Shown: in pieces, positions 19,582 to 29,552 of the stretch | How the letters are laid out: every line of letters begins with the position of its first letter | Position numbering within the stretch: position 1 is the first letter of the stretch | NCBI GenBank assembly: GCA_016218975.1 | Contig: JACRCO010000080.1 | Coordinates: 1 to 64,000 of the forward strand | Reading direction: 5' to 3' | DNA from: Deltaproteobacteria bacterium | Lineage (GTDB): Bacteria > Desulfobacterota > Deferrimicrobia > Deferrimicrobiales > Deferrimicrobiaceae | Length of the DNA: 64,000 bases | Translations under genes and position numbers: made by a program | The notes under the pieces: model-generated | The model's input: only the letters and a program-made list of their open reading frames with translations | Databases searched by the model: none | Told to the model about the DNA's origin: nothing

Positions 19582-20478
19582 CTACCTGCGGCGGGCGGCG
19601 CGAAGCTTCGCGCTCCTGGCCCGAGGGTTAATCGCAATCTCCTCCGCACCCGGGACGACCGGTTTGCGGGTCAACACGGCAAGCACCGCTTCCTCCCCCG
19701 CCGACATCTCCCGGAAGGCCGTCTTCACCAGGCGGTCCTCCAGGGAGTGGAAACTGATCACCGCCGCCCTTCCGCCTTTCGCAAGCCGCCCGGCGAACCC
19801 GCCGAGGAAGGCCGAAAGGGACTCCAGCTCCCGGTTCACCGCGATCCGCAGCGCCTGAAAAGTGCGGGTGGCGGGGTGGATCTCCCTGGGCCACGCCTTC
19901 CGCGGGATCGCGCGCTTCACGAGCTCGGCCAGTTCCATGGTCCTCTCCAATGGGTCCCGCTCCCTGCGCTCGACGATCGCCCGGGCGATCCTCCTGGAAA
20001 ACCTCTCCTCCCCGAACCGGTATATGATGTCAGCCAGCTCCTTTTCGTGGGTCCGCCTAAGGATCTCCCGCGCGTCGGGGCCGCCGGATTCCGGGTCCTT
20101 CCGCATGTCCAGCGGACCGTCATCCCGGAAGGAGAATCCGCGGGAAGGATCGTCGAGCTGGAGGGAGGAGATCCCGAGGTCCAGGAGCATCCCGTCGAAT
20201 GGCCTCCCTTCCGCCGCCTCAGCGAGCCGGTCAAGATCTGAAAAATCCGATCTTATGAACCGCGCCTGCGGATATGCCCGGAGGCGCTCGGCGGCGACAT
20301 CCAGCATCGCGGGGTCCATGTCGGCGCAGACGAGGATGCCGTCCGGTCCGATCCTGCGGGAGATCTCTTCCGCGTGTCCTCCCGCGCCCGTCGTCCCGTC
20401 CAGGAAAACCTCACCCGGTGCGGGTGAAAGCAGTCTCAACGTCTCTTGTAAAAGAACAGGGGTGTGTCCCGCGGGCAA
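19582..20478 (-). CDS. rsmH: 16S rRNA (cytosine1402-N4)-methyltransferase
   Basis: S-adenosylmethionine-dependent methyltransferase (298 residues, formerly MraW) acting on C1402 of 16S rRNA. The N-terminal GHTPVLLQETLRLLSP, the SAM motif FLDGTTGAGGHAEEI and the late GGRAAVISFHSLEDRLVK are canonical. The start appears to be TTG at 20478, 3 bases after the mraZ stop; no better start is seen that keeps the GHTPVL motif. It is the second gene of the cluster after mraZ. Confidence 0.97.
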   Translation of the reverse strand: MPAGHTPVLLQETLRLLSPAPGEVFLDGTTGAGGHAEEISRRIGPDGILVCADMDPAMLDVAAERLRAYPQARFIRSDFSDLDRLAEAAEGRPFDGMLLDLGISSLQLDDPSRGFSFRDDGPLDMRKDPESGGPDAREILRRTHEKELADIIYRFGEERFSRRIARAIVERRERDPLERTMELAELVKRAIPRKAWPREIHPATRTFQALRIAVNRELESLSAFLGGFAGRLAKGGRAAVISFHSLEDRLVKTAFREMSAGEEAVLAVLTRKPVVPGAEEIAINPRARSAKLRAARRR

Positions 20479-20481
20479 CTA

Positions 20482-20934
20482 TCAGATCCTGAGCGTCTTG
20501 AGCTCCTGCTCGAGCTCGGGATCGTCCATGCCCTCCTTCTCGAACCGGCTGATCGTTTCCGTCCACCGCTCGCGCGACCAGATCTCGAACCGGTTGGGCA
20601 TCCCGGTGATGACGATTTCCTTTTCGAGCCCTGCGTATGCGCGCAGCGACGGCGGGATAAGGATCCGCCCCTGCTTGTCGGGTACGACCTCGACGGCGCC
20701 GCCGATGAAAAAACGCAGGAATGTGTTCCGTTTCCGGTCGAGGCTGGACACGGTTGACAGAACCTCCTCGATCCGTGCCCAGTCGTCGACGGGGTAAACG
20801 TAGATGCATTTATCGTTATTTGTAATGACGAACGATTCCTGGCCGGAATTCTGGAGCTGTTCGCGGAAGGGGGCCGGTATGTTAACCCTGCCTTTCGGAT
20901 CGATGGTATATTCAAACCTTCCGCGGAAGATCAT
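20482..20934 (-). CDS. mraZ: Transcriptional regulator MraZ
   Basis: DNA-binding protein of 150 residues with two AbrB-like swapped-hairpin halves. The first spans FRGRFEYTIDPKGRVNIPAPF and the second VEVVPDKQGRILIPPSLR; both contain the DxKGR/DxQGR signature. In characterised bacteria it forms a ring and represses its own dcw promoter by binding direct TGGG repeats. Exactly such repeats lie just upstream here, so autoregulation is well supported. It is the first gene of the cluster. Confidence 0.97.
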   Translation of the reverse strand: MIFRGRFEYTIDPKGRVNIPAPFREQLQNSGQESFVITNNDKCIYVYPVDDWARIEEVLSTVSSLDRKRNTFLRFFIGGAVEVVPDKQGRILIPPSLRAYAGLEKEIVITGMPNRFEIWSRERWTETISRFEKEGMDDPELEQELKTLRI

Positions 20935-20947
20935 ATAGGGCTATCGA

Positions 20948-20972
20948 CCCACCTTTCCCCACAATTACCCAC
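20948..20972 (-). promoter_or_regulatory. MraZ operator: three GTGGG repeats with 10-bp period
   Basis: On the minus strand GTGGG occurs three times, at 20972-20968, 20962-20958 and 20952-20948, each separated by exactly 5 bases. This is the known MraZ-box layout (TGGGN5 repeats). The repeats sit immediately after the predicted transcription start and 14 bp before the mraZ ATG, so a bound MraZ ring would block initiation or early elongation. Confidence 0.88.
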
Positions 20973-20980
20973 TGGAGAAC

Positions 20981-21008
20981 ATTTTAATTCGTGGAGAAAA
21001 TGTGTCAA
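20981..21008 (-). promoter_or_regulatory. Sigma-70 promoter of the dcw cluster
   Basis: Minus-strand TTGACA (21008-21003), a 16-base spacer and TAAAAT (20986-20981) predict a start near 20974, directly in front of the MraZ repeats. The match to consensus is strong for a high-GC genome and no other good promoter was noticed within the 17-kb cluster that follows. Confidence 0.85.
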
Positions 21009-21020
21009 GCAATTAATTGA

Positions 21021-21056
21021 AAAACGGCGGGAAAAGCGGGACTAAAAACCCGTTTT
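21021..21056 (-). terminator. Possible terminator upstream of the dcw promoter
   Basis: AAAACGG (21021-21027) and CCGTTTT (21050-21056) form an inverted repeat with a competing inner CGGG/CCCG stem. On the minus strand the 3' arm runs into TTTTT. It would stop transcripts arriving from the fumarase side just before the dcw promoter. The loop is long and alternative folds exist, so support is modest. Confidence 0.3.
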
Positions 21057-21143
21057 GCAGCTCAGGAAGGGCCGGAGAGCACCCATAGCCACAGAACTTG
21101 GCATCCTAACCACTAAACGTCCGCGAGAGGAGAAGGCGCCTTC

Positions 21144-21191
21144 GGGGGACATTCCTTGAGGTTGTCTTCCCTCGTTTCAGGAGTGTCCCCC
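21144..21191. repeat. REP-like imperfect inverted repeat
   Basis: GGGGGACATTCC at 21144-21155 pairs with GGAGTGTCCCCC at 21180-21191 (11 of 12 positions complementary) across a 24-base loop. It lies 17 bp past the fumarase stop. There is no T-run, so a simple terminator is unlikely. The shape resembles extragenic palindromes mobilised by REP-associated tyrosine transposases; no transposase is present in the window. Confidence 0.6.
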
Positions 21192-21208
21192 GCGTGGCCC
21201 GTCCGTCT

Positions 21209-22822
21209 TCACCCGAGCTGCTTGAAGAAATCGTTACCCTTGTCGTCCACCAGGATGAAGGCGGGGAAGTCGACGACCTCTATCTTCCAGACGGCTTCCA
21301 TGCCGAGCTCGGGGTATTCCAGGACCTCGACCTTTTTGATGTTCTCCTGCGCCAGCAGCGCTGCGGGGCCGCCGATGGAGCCCAGGTAGAAGCCTCCGTG
21401 CTTCTTGCAGGCGTCGGTGACCTGCTGGTTGCGGTTTCCCTTGGCGATCATGATGAGGGAGCCGCCGTGCGACTGGAACAGGTCCACATATGAATCCATG
21501 CGGCCCGCGGTGGTCGGCCCGAAGGAGCCGGACGGCAAGCCCTTGGGGGTTTTTGCGGGGCCTGCGTAGTAGATCGGGTGGTCCTTCAGGTACTGCGGCA
21601 TCCCCTTCCCGCTGTCGAGCCGCTCCTTGATCTTCGCATGCGCGATGTCCCGTCCGACGACGATCGTGCCGCTGAGCGATAGCTGCGTGGTGACCGGGTA
21701 TTTCGTAAGGTCGGCGAGGATCTCCTTCATCGGCCTGTTGAGGTCGATCTTCACCACGCCGTGCTCGTGCTTTCCGCGGTACTTGTCGGGGATGAACCGC
21801 CCGGGATTCTTCTCCATCTCCTCGAGCCAGATCCCGTCATTGTTGATCTTCGCCTTGATGTTCCTGTCGGCGGAGCAGGAGACGCCCATCGCGACCGGGC
21901 AGGAGGCGCCGTGGCGCGGCAGCCGGACCACGCGGACGTCGAGCGCGAAGTGCTTGCCGCCGAACTGCGCGCCGAGACCGCACTTGTACGCGGCTTCAAG
22001 AATCTTATTTTCCATTTCGATGTCGCGGAACGCCTGTCCGCCCTTGTTCCCGCTCGTGGGAAGGGCGTCAAGGTAACCGGTGGAGGCCAGCTTGACCGTT
22101 TTCAGGCACGCCTCCGCGGACGTTCCACCGACCACGAACGCAAGGTGGTACGGCGGGCAGGCGGCTGTGCCCAGGGACTTCATCTTCTCCACGAGGAACT
22201 TCTCGAGGCTTGCGGGATTGAGGAGTGCCTTGGTCTCCTGGTACAGATAATTCTTGTTTGCGGAGCCGCCGCCTTTGGCGACGAAGAGGAATTTGTACTC
22301 CACCCCGTCGGTCGCGTAGAGGTCGATCTGTGCGGGCAGGTTGCAGCCGGAATTCACTTCCTCGTACATCGTCAGGGGGACCGTCTGCGAGTAACGCAGG
22401 CTCTCCTCCGTGTAGGTCTTGAACACGCCCTTCGAAAGGAACTCCTCGTCCTTCACGCCGGTCCACACCCGCTGCCCCTTTTTGCCTACGATCGTGGCGG
22501 TGCCGGTGTCCTGGCAGAACGGGAGCACGAACTTTGCGGCAACCTCGGCGTTCCGCAGCAGCGCCACAGCTACGCCGCGGTCGTTGGGAGAGCTCTGCGG
22601 ATCCGAGAGGATCGCCGCGACCTTCTCGAGATGCGCCGGGCGCAGGAGGAAGGAGACTTCCCGCATCGCCTGGTGGGCCACGAAGGCGAGCGCTTCCGGA
22701 TCGACTTTCAGCACTTCGGCCCCGTCGAACTTCGATGTAGAGACGTAGTCCTTCGTCAGCAGCCGGTACTTCGTCTCATCCTTCCCGAGGGGAAAGGGGT
22801 CCTGGTACTGGAATTCTGCCAT
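21209..22822 (-). CDS. fumA: Class I fumarate hydratase, [4Fe-4S], two-domain
   Basis: Iron-sulfur fumarase of 537 residues interconverting fumarate and malate in the citric acid cycle. The N-terminal domain carries cluster cysteines in [26 protein letters not shown] and [12 protein letters not shown]. The C-terminal beta domain begins near [18 protein letters not shown] and includes [18 protein letters not shown] full-length fused alpha+beta form suits an oxygen-sensitive enzyme. The start ATG has an AAGGAG ribosome site. It lies alone between rnpB and the dcw promoter; no strong promoter was seen, so readthrough from rnpB or a weak promoter may drive it. A tartrate or methylfumarate activity cannot be excluded from sequence. 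Confidence 0.93.
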   Translation of the reverse strand: MAEFQYQDPFPLGKDETKYRLLTKDYVSTSKFDGAEVLKVDPEALAFVAHQAMREVSFLLRPAHLEKVAAILSDPQSSPNDRGVAVALLRNAEVAAKFVLPFCQDTGTATIVGKKGQRVWTGVKDEEFLSKGVFKTYTEESLRYSQTVPLTMYEEVNSGCNLPAQIDLYATDGVEYKFLFVAKGGGSANKNYLYQETKALLNPASLEKFLVEKMKSLGTAACPPYHLAFVVGGTSAEACLKTVKLASTGYLDALPTSGNKGGQAFRDIEMENKILEAAYKCGLGAQFGGKHFALDVRVVRLPRHGASCPVAMGVSCSADRNIKAKINNDGIWLEEMEKNPGRFIPDKYRGKHEHGVVKIDLNRPMKEILADLTKYPVTTQLSLSGTIVVGRDIAHAKIKERLDSGKGMPQYLKDHPIYYAGPAKTPKGLPSGSFGPTTAGRMDSYVDLFQSHGGSLIMIAKGNRNQQVTDACKKHGGFYLGSIGGPAALLAQENIKKVEVLEYPELGMEAVWKIEVVDFPAFILVDDKGNDFFKQLG

Positions 22823-22898
22823 CGGTTTCGCTCCTTAAGTGTGTATTGGGAGACATGAACCGGGGATCTGTCCCCCGCCGGGATGCACTGCGGATCAG

Positions 22899-22918
22899 AA
22901 AAAAACTTCGAGGAGGCC
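22899..22918 (-). terminator. T-run following rnpB
   Basis: Seven T residues on the minus strand (22905-22899) directly follow the 3' strand of the RNase P RNA terminal helix. Together they form a rho-independent stop for rnpB. Confidence 0.55.
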
Positions 22919-23358
22919 GTAAGCCGGGTTCTGTGCCCCGCCCGGTTGCCCGGTCGGAGTGACGGCCATTTCTCTACGGCGCGCGTTGCCGCTTCGCCTT
23001 TAGCGACCTTGACCCGAGGGCCCCGGGCGGGCCGCCCTTCCCCCGCTTGACGAGCCGCGGAGTCGCCCTCCTATTCGGTCTTGCTCCGGGTGTGGTTTGC
23101 CGTGCCGCGACGGTTGCCCGGCGCGCGGTGAGCTCTTACCTCGCCGTTTCACCCTTACCCTCCGTAGCTTCGAGCGCATCCCGGATGGGATGCGAGAAGC
23201 GAAGGTGGGCGGTATGTTTTCTGTGGCACTGTCCTCGGGGTCGCCCCCACCGGGAATTACCCGGCACCCTGCCCTGCGGAGCCCGGACTTTCCTCCCGCC
23301 CTCCGAAGCGGCGGCGCAAGCCGCTGCGAAGGAGGGCCGGCGGCCGCCTGGCCTCCTC
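22910..23358 (-). ncRNA. rnpB: RNase P RNA, bacterial type A
   Basis: Catalytic RNA of RNase P, which trims tRNA 5' leaders. Landmarks are the terminal P1 helix (GAGGAGGCC at the 5' end pairing with GGCCTCCTC at the 3' end), the CR-I segment GAGGAAAGTCCGGGCTCC, then GGGCAGGGTGCCGGGTAA, the ACAGAAA region after the P8/P9 area, and the closing GGGTTCTG/CCCGGCTTA-type sequence. At about 449 nt it is at the long end for type A. Its 5' end shares 2 bases with the stop codon of the upstream RNase H gene, so the precursor probably starts inside that gene. Confidence 0.93.
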
Positions 23359-23776
23359 AAACGTGTTTGAAATGTTCGTCTATCGCCCGATTGGCGAGAA
23401 GATCCGCCTGCGCGTTCTCCTCGCGAACCACATGCAGTATACGCGCCTCCGGGAAGCGCCGCAACCGCCGGACCGCCTCCAGGAACAGGGGCTTCAGGTG
23501 CGGCGATTTGACCTTGTACTGCCCGTTCAGCTGCCTGACGAGAAGCTCCGAGTCCGACCGGACTGTGATGGACCGGGGAGAGAGCTTCTCCGCTTCCTCG
23601 AGGGCCAGCAATAGCGCCCGGTACTCGGCCACGTTGTTCGTCGTTTCCCCGATGTAGGCGAGAAACTCCGCGACCTTTCCCGTCCCGTCGGCCTCGATAA
23701 CCGCCCCGATACCCGCGGGACCGGGGTTCCCGCGGCTGGCGCCGTCGGTCCGCAGCGTTAGCGCATGGCCTTTCAC
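23357..23776 (-). CDS. rnhA: RNase HI-like ribonuclease
   Basis: Protein of 139 residues with the RNase H fold, predicted to cut RNA in RNA-DNA hybrids. The active-site carboxylates appear in LRTDGASRGNPGPAG (Asp), NVAEYRALLLAL (Glu), VRSDSELLVRQLNG (Asp) and QADLLANRAID (Asp). The short form without the basic protrusion helix resembles the compact RNase HI found in archaea and many deltaproteobacteria. Its first bases overlap the preceding zinc-ribbon gene (4 bases) and its stop lies on the first bases of rnpB. Confidence 0.9.
   Translation of the reverse strand: MKGHALTLRTDGASRGNPGPAGIGAVIEADGTGKVAEFLAYIGETTNNVAEYRALLLALEEAEKLSPRSITVRSDSELLVRQLNGQYKVKSPHLKPLFLEAVRRLRRFPEARILHVVREENAQADLLANRAIDEHFKHV
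23436..23464 (-). promoter_or_regulatory. Candidate rnpB promoter inside rnhA
   Basis: Minus-strand TTGCGG (23464-23459), a 17-base spacer and TATACT (23441-23436) predict a start near 23429. That is about 70 nt before the mature 5' end of RNase P RNA. It lies in coding sequence, so base composition is constrained and the match could be accidental. Confidence 0.4.
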
Positions 23777-24501
23777 TGCGCGGAGGCCTCCTCGGCCGGC
23801 GGGGGCTCGTAGTAGAGGATCCGTTTGCAGTTCGGGCAGGCGTAGATCCGGTCGTCACGCTGAAGCAGGTTATAAAGCTGGGGGGAAATGTTCATGTGGC
23901 AGCCGGTGCACGACTGGTTCCTCGCCGCGACGATCGCGACGCCGTCGCGCCGGTCGAAGATCATCTCGAACCGACGCGCAAGCCCCGGCTCGAGACGTTT
24001 GGCCACCTCCGCCTTCTTTCCGTCCAGCGCGGCGATGTCCTTGTCGAAGCTCCCCATCCGCGCCTCGATGTCCACCATCCTCTCGCGGTACTTCCCCTCG
24101 ACCTCGTCGACCTCCGCGTGGAACTCGGAGAGCCGCTTCTCCGTCTCCTCGTAGCGGGCAAGGATCTCCAGCAGCTCGTCCTCGCGCTGCGTGTTGGCGC
24201 GCTTGGTCTGCTCTATCTCCTTGAGCATCGCGTAATATTCCTTGTTCGTCTTGATCGACATCAGCTTCGCCTTCGCCCGCTCGACCTTGTCGCGCTCCTC
24301 CTCGATCTCCCGCTCCTTATCCCTCCGGTCCTTCTTCAGCTGTTCGAATTCCTGCTGGGCGGCCAGGAACTTCGCCTCCCTTTCCTCGAAAAGCGCCTTC
24401 AGGTCCGCCACCTCGAGCGGCACCTTGTGCTTGTCCGCCTGGAGCGCCCGCATCCGCCCCATGATTTCCTGCATGTCGATCAGGATCTTCACCTGTTCCA
24501 T
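23773..24501 (-). CDS. Coiled-coil protein with C-terminal zinc ribbon (DUF164/C4-type)
   Basis: Protein of about 242 residues. Residues 1-170 form a long charged coiled-coil hairpin (repeated E/K-rich heptads such as KDRRDKEREIEEERDKVERA). The C-terminal zinc ribbon has two CxxC knuckles (SCTGCHMNI and YACPNCKRILYYEP). The family is widespread and of uncertain role, with nucleic-acid or secretion links proposed for some members. The start is the ATG at 24501, which shares a base with the stop of the Nif3-family gene (TGATG). It is followed by rnhA and rnpB. Confidence 0.88.
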   Translation of the reverse strand: MEQVKILIDMQEIMGRMRALQADKHKVPLEVADLKALFEEREAKFLAAQQEFEQLKKDRRDKEREIEEERDKVERAKAKLMSIKTNKEYYAMLKEIEQTKRANTQREDELLEILARYEETEKRLSEFHAEVDEVEGKYRERMVDIEARMGSFDKDIAALDGKKAEVAKRLEPGLARRFEMIFDRRDGVAIVAARNQSCTGCHMNISPQLYNLLQRDDRIYACPNCKRILYYEPPPAEEASAQ

Positions 24502-25649
24502 CAACGCAGCGTCCCTCCTTTGGCAGGCCCCGGACGGAACGTCCTTTGGGGCTCCTTTTCCATGAACACACGGACCTTCATCGCCTTGCCGAACCGTTCC
24601 GAGAGCACCCGGCGGAACTCCGGGAGTATCCACCGCTCCGCCGATCCGTGCCCGACGTCGGCGACGGCCATCGTCCCCGCGGCCGCCTCGAGCGCCTGGT
24701 GATATTTCACGTCTCCCGTCACGTAGAGGTCCGCGCCCGCATCCCGCGCGGCCTTCGCGAACTCCGCCCCGCTCCCCGCGACCACCGCGATCCGGCGCAC
24801 CGTCTTCCTTCGCGGTCCGGACACCTTGATCCAGGAGGGCCGGATCCTGCGGAAGACCTCCGCCAGCACGGCTTCGAGAGGCGCGGAACCCCGCAGCTCC
24901 CCAACCGCGCCGATTCCTCCCCCGAGCGAACCTCCCGTAAGGGGATAAACGTCGATCGCCGGTTCCTCGTAGGGGTGCGCGCGCCTGACCGCTGCCAACG
25001 CCTGCGGCAGTTGGCTTCGCGCGACTACCGTTTCAAGGCGGATCTCCTCCGCCCTCTCCTCCTTGCCGGATTCACCGATAAAAGGGCTCGCAGCATTCGA
25101 TGGGAGAAACGTCCCGACGCCGGAAACGCGGAAGGAGCAGCGTGAATATTCGCCGATCCTTCCCGCACCCGCTTCGGAGAAGGCCGTCATCACGGCGTCC
25201 GCGCGGTCGGGCGGCACGAAGACCGCCACCTTGCAGGCGTCCGACGGCTCGCCCGGTATAAGCGGCCGGATGCCGGCAAGTCCCAGCCTGCGGGCGACCG
25301 CCCAGGACACTCCGCGAGGCGCGACGTCGGCATTCGTATGCGCGGAGATCACGGCCGTTCCCATCCGCAGCAGGGAGTAGGCGGCGGAGGAATCCGCCTG
25401 GTCGGCGCGTACGGCTTTCAGGGGGGTGAAGACGACGGGATGGTGGGTCAGCAGAAGGTCCGGGCGCATCCTGCCGCACAGGGAAATCGCCGCCGGAGTG
25501 GCGTCGAGCGCCGCAAGGACGGTGCGGACGGGCGCTTGCGGGTCCCCGGCGAGAATCCCCACGTTGTCCCAGTCGGCGCGGTGGGCGAATGGATAATGGT
25601 CGTCGAGCGCGCTATAGACGTCCCTGACGGTAACGGCGCGGGGGCTCAC
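24501..25649 (-). CDS. Nif3-like dinuclear metal centre protein
   Basis: Protein of 382 residues of the Nif3/YbgI/YqfO family, which forms hexameric rings with a two-metal site and whose biochemical role is still debated. WDNVGILAGDP, LLLTHHPVVFTPLKA and SAHTNADVAPRGVSWAVA at the N-terminus and DVGHGSAERWILP near the C-terminus carry the metal-binding His/Asp/Glu residues. The middle (about residues 130-230) is an inserted PII-like domain (ACKVAVFVPP and HPYEEPAIDVYPL), as in YqfO. It heads the nif3 / zinc-ribbon / rnhA / rnpB group, after the terminator that ends the tRNA unit. Confidence 0.9.
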   Translation of the reverse strand: MSPRAVTVRDVYSALDDHYPFAHRADWDNVGILAGDPQAPVRTVLAALDATPAAISLCGRMRPDLLLTHHPVVFTPLKAVRADQADSSAAYSLLRMGTAVISAHTNADVAPRGVSWAVARRLGLAGIRPLIPGEPSDACKVAVFVPPDRADAVMTAFSEAGAGRIGEYSRCSFRVSGVGTFLPSNAASPFIGESGKEERAEEIRLETVVARSQLPQALAAVRRAHPYEEPAIDVYPLTGGSLGGGIGAVGELRGSAPLEAVLAEVFRRIRPSWIKVSGPRRKTVRRIAVVAGSGAEFAKAARDAGADLYVTGDVKYHQALEAAAGTMAVADVGHGSAERWILPEFRRVLSERFGKAMKVRVFMEKEPQRTFRPGPAKGGTLR

Positions 25650-25673
25650 CTGCCCCGCTCTCCCGCCGAAACG

Positions 25674-25700
25674 AAAAATGCACCGGGGCTCGGTGCATTT
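25674..25700 (-). terminator. Rho-independent terminator after the tRNA
   Basis: A 9-bp perfect stem, AAATGCACC (25676-25684) with GGTGCATTT (25692-25700), encloses a 7-base loop. On the minus strand it runs into TTTTT (25678-25674). It lies 56 bases past the tRNA 3' end and just before the Nif3-family gene. Confidence 0.8.
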
Positions 25701-25755
25701 CGCGGAATCGTGCGTATAGATCCGATCACTTCCATCGGCATATCATGTTCTTGGT

Positions 25756-25832
25756 TGGTGGGCCCACCTGGCCTCGAACCAGGGACCGACCGGTTATGAG
25801 CCGGTGGCTCTGACCAACTGAGCTATGGGCCC
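25756..25832 (-). tRNA. tRNA with CAT anticodon (elongator Met or Ile2)
   Basis: A 77-nt tRNA with encoded CCA. Acceptor GGGCCCA pairs with TGGGCCC. The D-arm is AGCTCAGTTGGTCAGAGC, the anticodon arm ACCGG-CTCATAA-CCGGT, and the T-arm CCTGGTTCGAGGCCAGG. The anticodon is CAT. C4:G69 and C5:G68 in the acceptor stem are features that TilS uses to choose tRNA-Ile2 for lysidine modification, so isoleucine (AUA) identity is a real alternative to methionine. It is not the initiator, because position 1 pairs. Confidence 0.95.
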
Positions 25833-25865
25833 CCGAAAATCCGCTTCCCAACCTCTCCTTTCCCT

Positions 25866-25895
25866 ATCATTTACGCCCGAAAGCGCCGTTGTCAA
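25866..25895 (-). promoter_or_regulatory. Promoter of the CAT tRNA
   Basis: Minus-strand TTGACA (25895-25890) directly follows the rpoD stop codon. An 18-base spacer and AATGAT (25871-25866) place the start near 25859, about 27 nt before the tRNA. The -35 is perfect and the -10 is fair. Confidence 0.55.
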
Positions 25896-25896
25896 C

Positions 25897-27687
<1,791 letters not shown>

Positions 27688-27698
27688 TCCGCTTCTCC

Positions 27699-29477
27699 TC
27701 ACGCTCGCGTTCTTCGTTCCCGCTCCAGCCGTTCCTTCTCGAGCTTGGCGGCCTTCTGCGCCGTGAACATTTCCTGGGCCAGCGACCGGTCGCCTGCGCC
27801 GGCCGCCTTCTTGCTGGCCTCTCCGAGACGGGCGATCTCCCGCTCCAGCCGCCGGATTTTCATGCCCAGCACCAGGTCCGGATAAATCCGCCCCGGGTCG
27901 CCCGCCGCCGTTTCCGCCCTCAGGATTTCCTCGGAAAGCGTTTTCCGGGCCTCCTCGGAGATTTCGTCGTCGAGCACGTCTTCAAGGACCGCCCCCGCTC
28001 CCTCTCCGGCGCGCCGGGCGAAGCGCTCTATCACCTCCCGGACCTCGCCGCTTTCGACGAACTCCGTCACTCCGTCCCGGGCCATAACGCCGAGGAGCGA
28101 CGGGGCCTTCGAAAGCAGGCACAGCAGCATCCGTTCCTCGGGCCTGCTTCCGGTCGACCTGCCGGGGATGCCGGGGGATGCGGCGGCGTCCGGAGCCCCC
28201 TTCCTCCGGAACTGCTCCAGCACGGTCTCCTCGGGGAGGCCGGCCGACTTCGCCACCCGCTGTACATATAGCCGCTGCTCGGCGGGCTCGGTGACCCAGG
28301 GGAGGTACTTCCCCATGAGGCGCAGATACGAAAGCTTCCCGGCGATCTGGGAAAGATCGAATTTCCGGGCAGCCGCCCGCTCGATGTATTCCATAAGGGG
28401 CATCGCACGGGCTATACGGTCCGAAAGTTCCCCCGAACCCGATTCCTTCGCCCAGTCGTCCGGATCCATACCCTTCGGCGGGAACAGGACCATCGGGCTC
28501 GCACCGGCCGCGTACAATGGTCCTCCCGCCCTCACTGCGGAGCGTTTTCCGGCCACGTCCCCGTCATAAAATAGGATGACGGTATCCGATAGCCGCTTCA
28601 GCGTCCGTGCATGGGACTCGGTGAGCGACGTCCCGCATGTAGCCACTACGTTCCTTATTCCCTTCTGCCAGAGGCCGATCAGGTCCATGTAACCCTCGAC
28701 CACCAGCACCTTCTTTTCGTTCCTTATGGCGGGCAGCGCCTGGAAGAGACCGTAAAGAAGCGAACTCTTCCGATAAAGATCCGAATCCGGCGAATTCAGG
28801 TATTTCGGCTGCGCGTCGTCGAGCGCCCTGGCCCCGAACCCGCATACGCGCCCCCGCGCATCCGAGACGGGGAATATCAGGCGTCCCCGGAACCGTTCCC
28901 TGTACCCTCCGCCCTCCTGCGGGAAGAGCAGCCCGGCCTGCGCTGCCTTGGCGGGATCGATCCCTTCCCGCGCCAGGACGGCAAGAATCTCCTTACCCTG
29001 GCCCCCGTACCCCAGGAAAAATTCCTGCGCCGCTTCCGGCGCGACCCCCCGGCGAACGAGAAACTCTCTCGCGGCCTTCCCCGAAGGGGAAGTACGGAGG
29101 AGTTCGCGATAAGTATCGGACGCCAGGCGGAGTATCCCGTAGAGATCCTCTCCCGGCTTGCGGGGAACGGCCCCCTTCTCGTATTGGATGGGGACACCGT
29201 ACCTCTCGCCAAGGTCTTCGACTGCCTCCCCGAAGGAAAGGTTGCGCACTTTCATCAGGAAGTGGAAGACCGACCCTCCTTCCCCGCAACCGAAGCACTT
29301 GAACGCCTGCCGCGACGGGTTGACGAAGAACGAAGGCGTCTTCTCTCTATGGAACGGGCACAGCCCCCTGTAGCTTGCTCCCGAGCGCGAAAGGGGAACG
29401 GTTTCGGACACCACCGCCACGATGTCCGCTTTTTCCCTTATTTCGCGGATTGTGCTTTCGGAGATGCGGCCTCCCAC
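27699..29477 (-). CDS. dnaG: DNA primase
   Basis: Replicative primase of 592 residues. The N-terminal CHC2-type zinc domain is seen in [15 protein letters not shown] and [16 protein letters not shown]. The TOPRIM catalytic core has [14 protein letters not shown] and [14 protein letters not shown] with conserved Glu and Asp residues, and the basic ridge motif [11 protein letters not shown] precedes it. The C-terminal helicase-binding domain is present but divergent. The start is GTG at 29477. A possible attenuating hairpin lies between yqeY and this gene. Confidence 0.97.
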   Translation of the reverse strand: MGGRISESTIREIREKADIVAVVSETVPLSRSGASYRGLCPFHREKTPSFFVNPSRQAFKCFGCGEGGSVFHFLMKVRNLSFGEAVEDLGERYGVPIQYEKGAVPRKPGEDLYGILRLASDTYRELLRTSPSGKAAREFLVRRGVAPEAAQEFFLGYGGQGKEILAVLAREGIDPAKAAQAGLLFPQEGGGYRERFRGRLIFPVSDARGRVCGFGARALDDAQPKYLNSPDSDLYRKSSLLYGLFQALPAIRNEKKVLVVEGYMDLIGLWQKGIRNVVATCGTSLTESHARTLKRLSDTVILFYDGDVAGKRSAVRAGGPLYAAGASPMVLFPPKGMDPDDWAKESGSGELSDRIARAMPLMEYIERAAARKFDLSQIAGKLSYLRLMGKYLPWVTEPAEQRLYVQRVAKSAGLPEETVLEQFRRKGAPDAAASPGIPGRSTGSRPEERMLLCLLSKAPSLLGVMARDGVTEFVESGEVREVIERFARRAGEGAGAVLEDVLDDEISEEARKTLSEEILRAETAAGDPGRIYPDLVLGMKIRRLEREIARLGEASKKAAGAGDRSLAQEMFTAQKAAKLEKERLERERRTRA

Positions 29478-29496
29478 GTTACCGCGGCCCCAAACG

Positions 29497-29526
29497 AAAA
29501 ATGCCCCGGGCGGTATTGCCGCCAGG
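29497..29526 (-). terminator. Attenuator-like hairpin between yqeY and dnaG
   Basis: On the minus strand CCTGGCGG (29526-29519) pairs with CCGCCCGG (one mismatch) around a CAATA loop. It is followed within a few bases by TTTTT (29501-29497). It may partly uncouple dnaG-rpoD from rpsU, as in other macromolecular-synthesis operons. Confidence 0.5.
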
Positions 29527-29552
29527 GACAGCCTCCCTTATTTGCAACCGGC

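Noticed and set aside
23136-23858. Open frames crossing rnpB
   Set aside because: The region is explained by RNase P RNA with its P1 helix and conserved core; the frames show no protein similarity.
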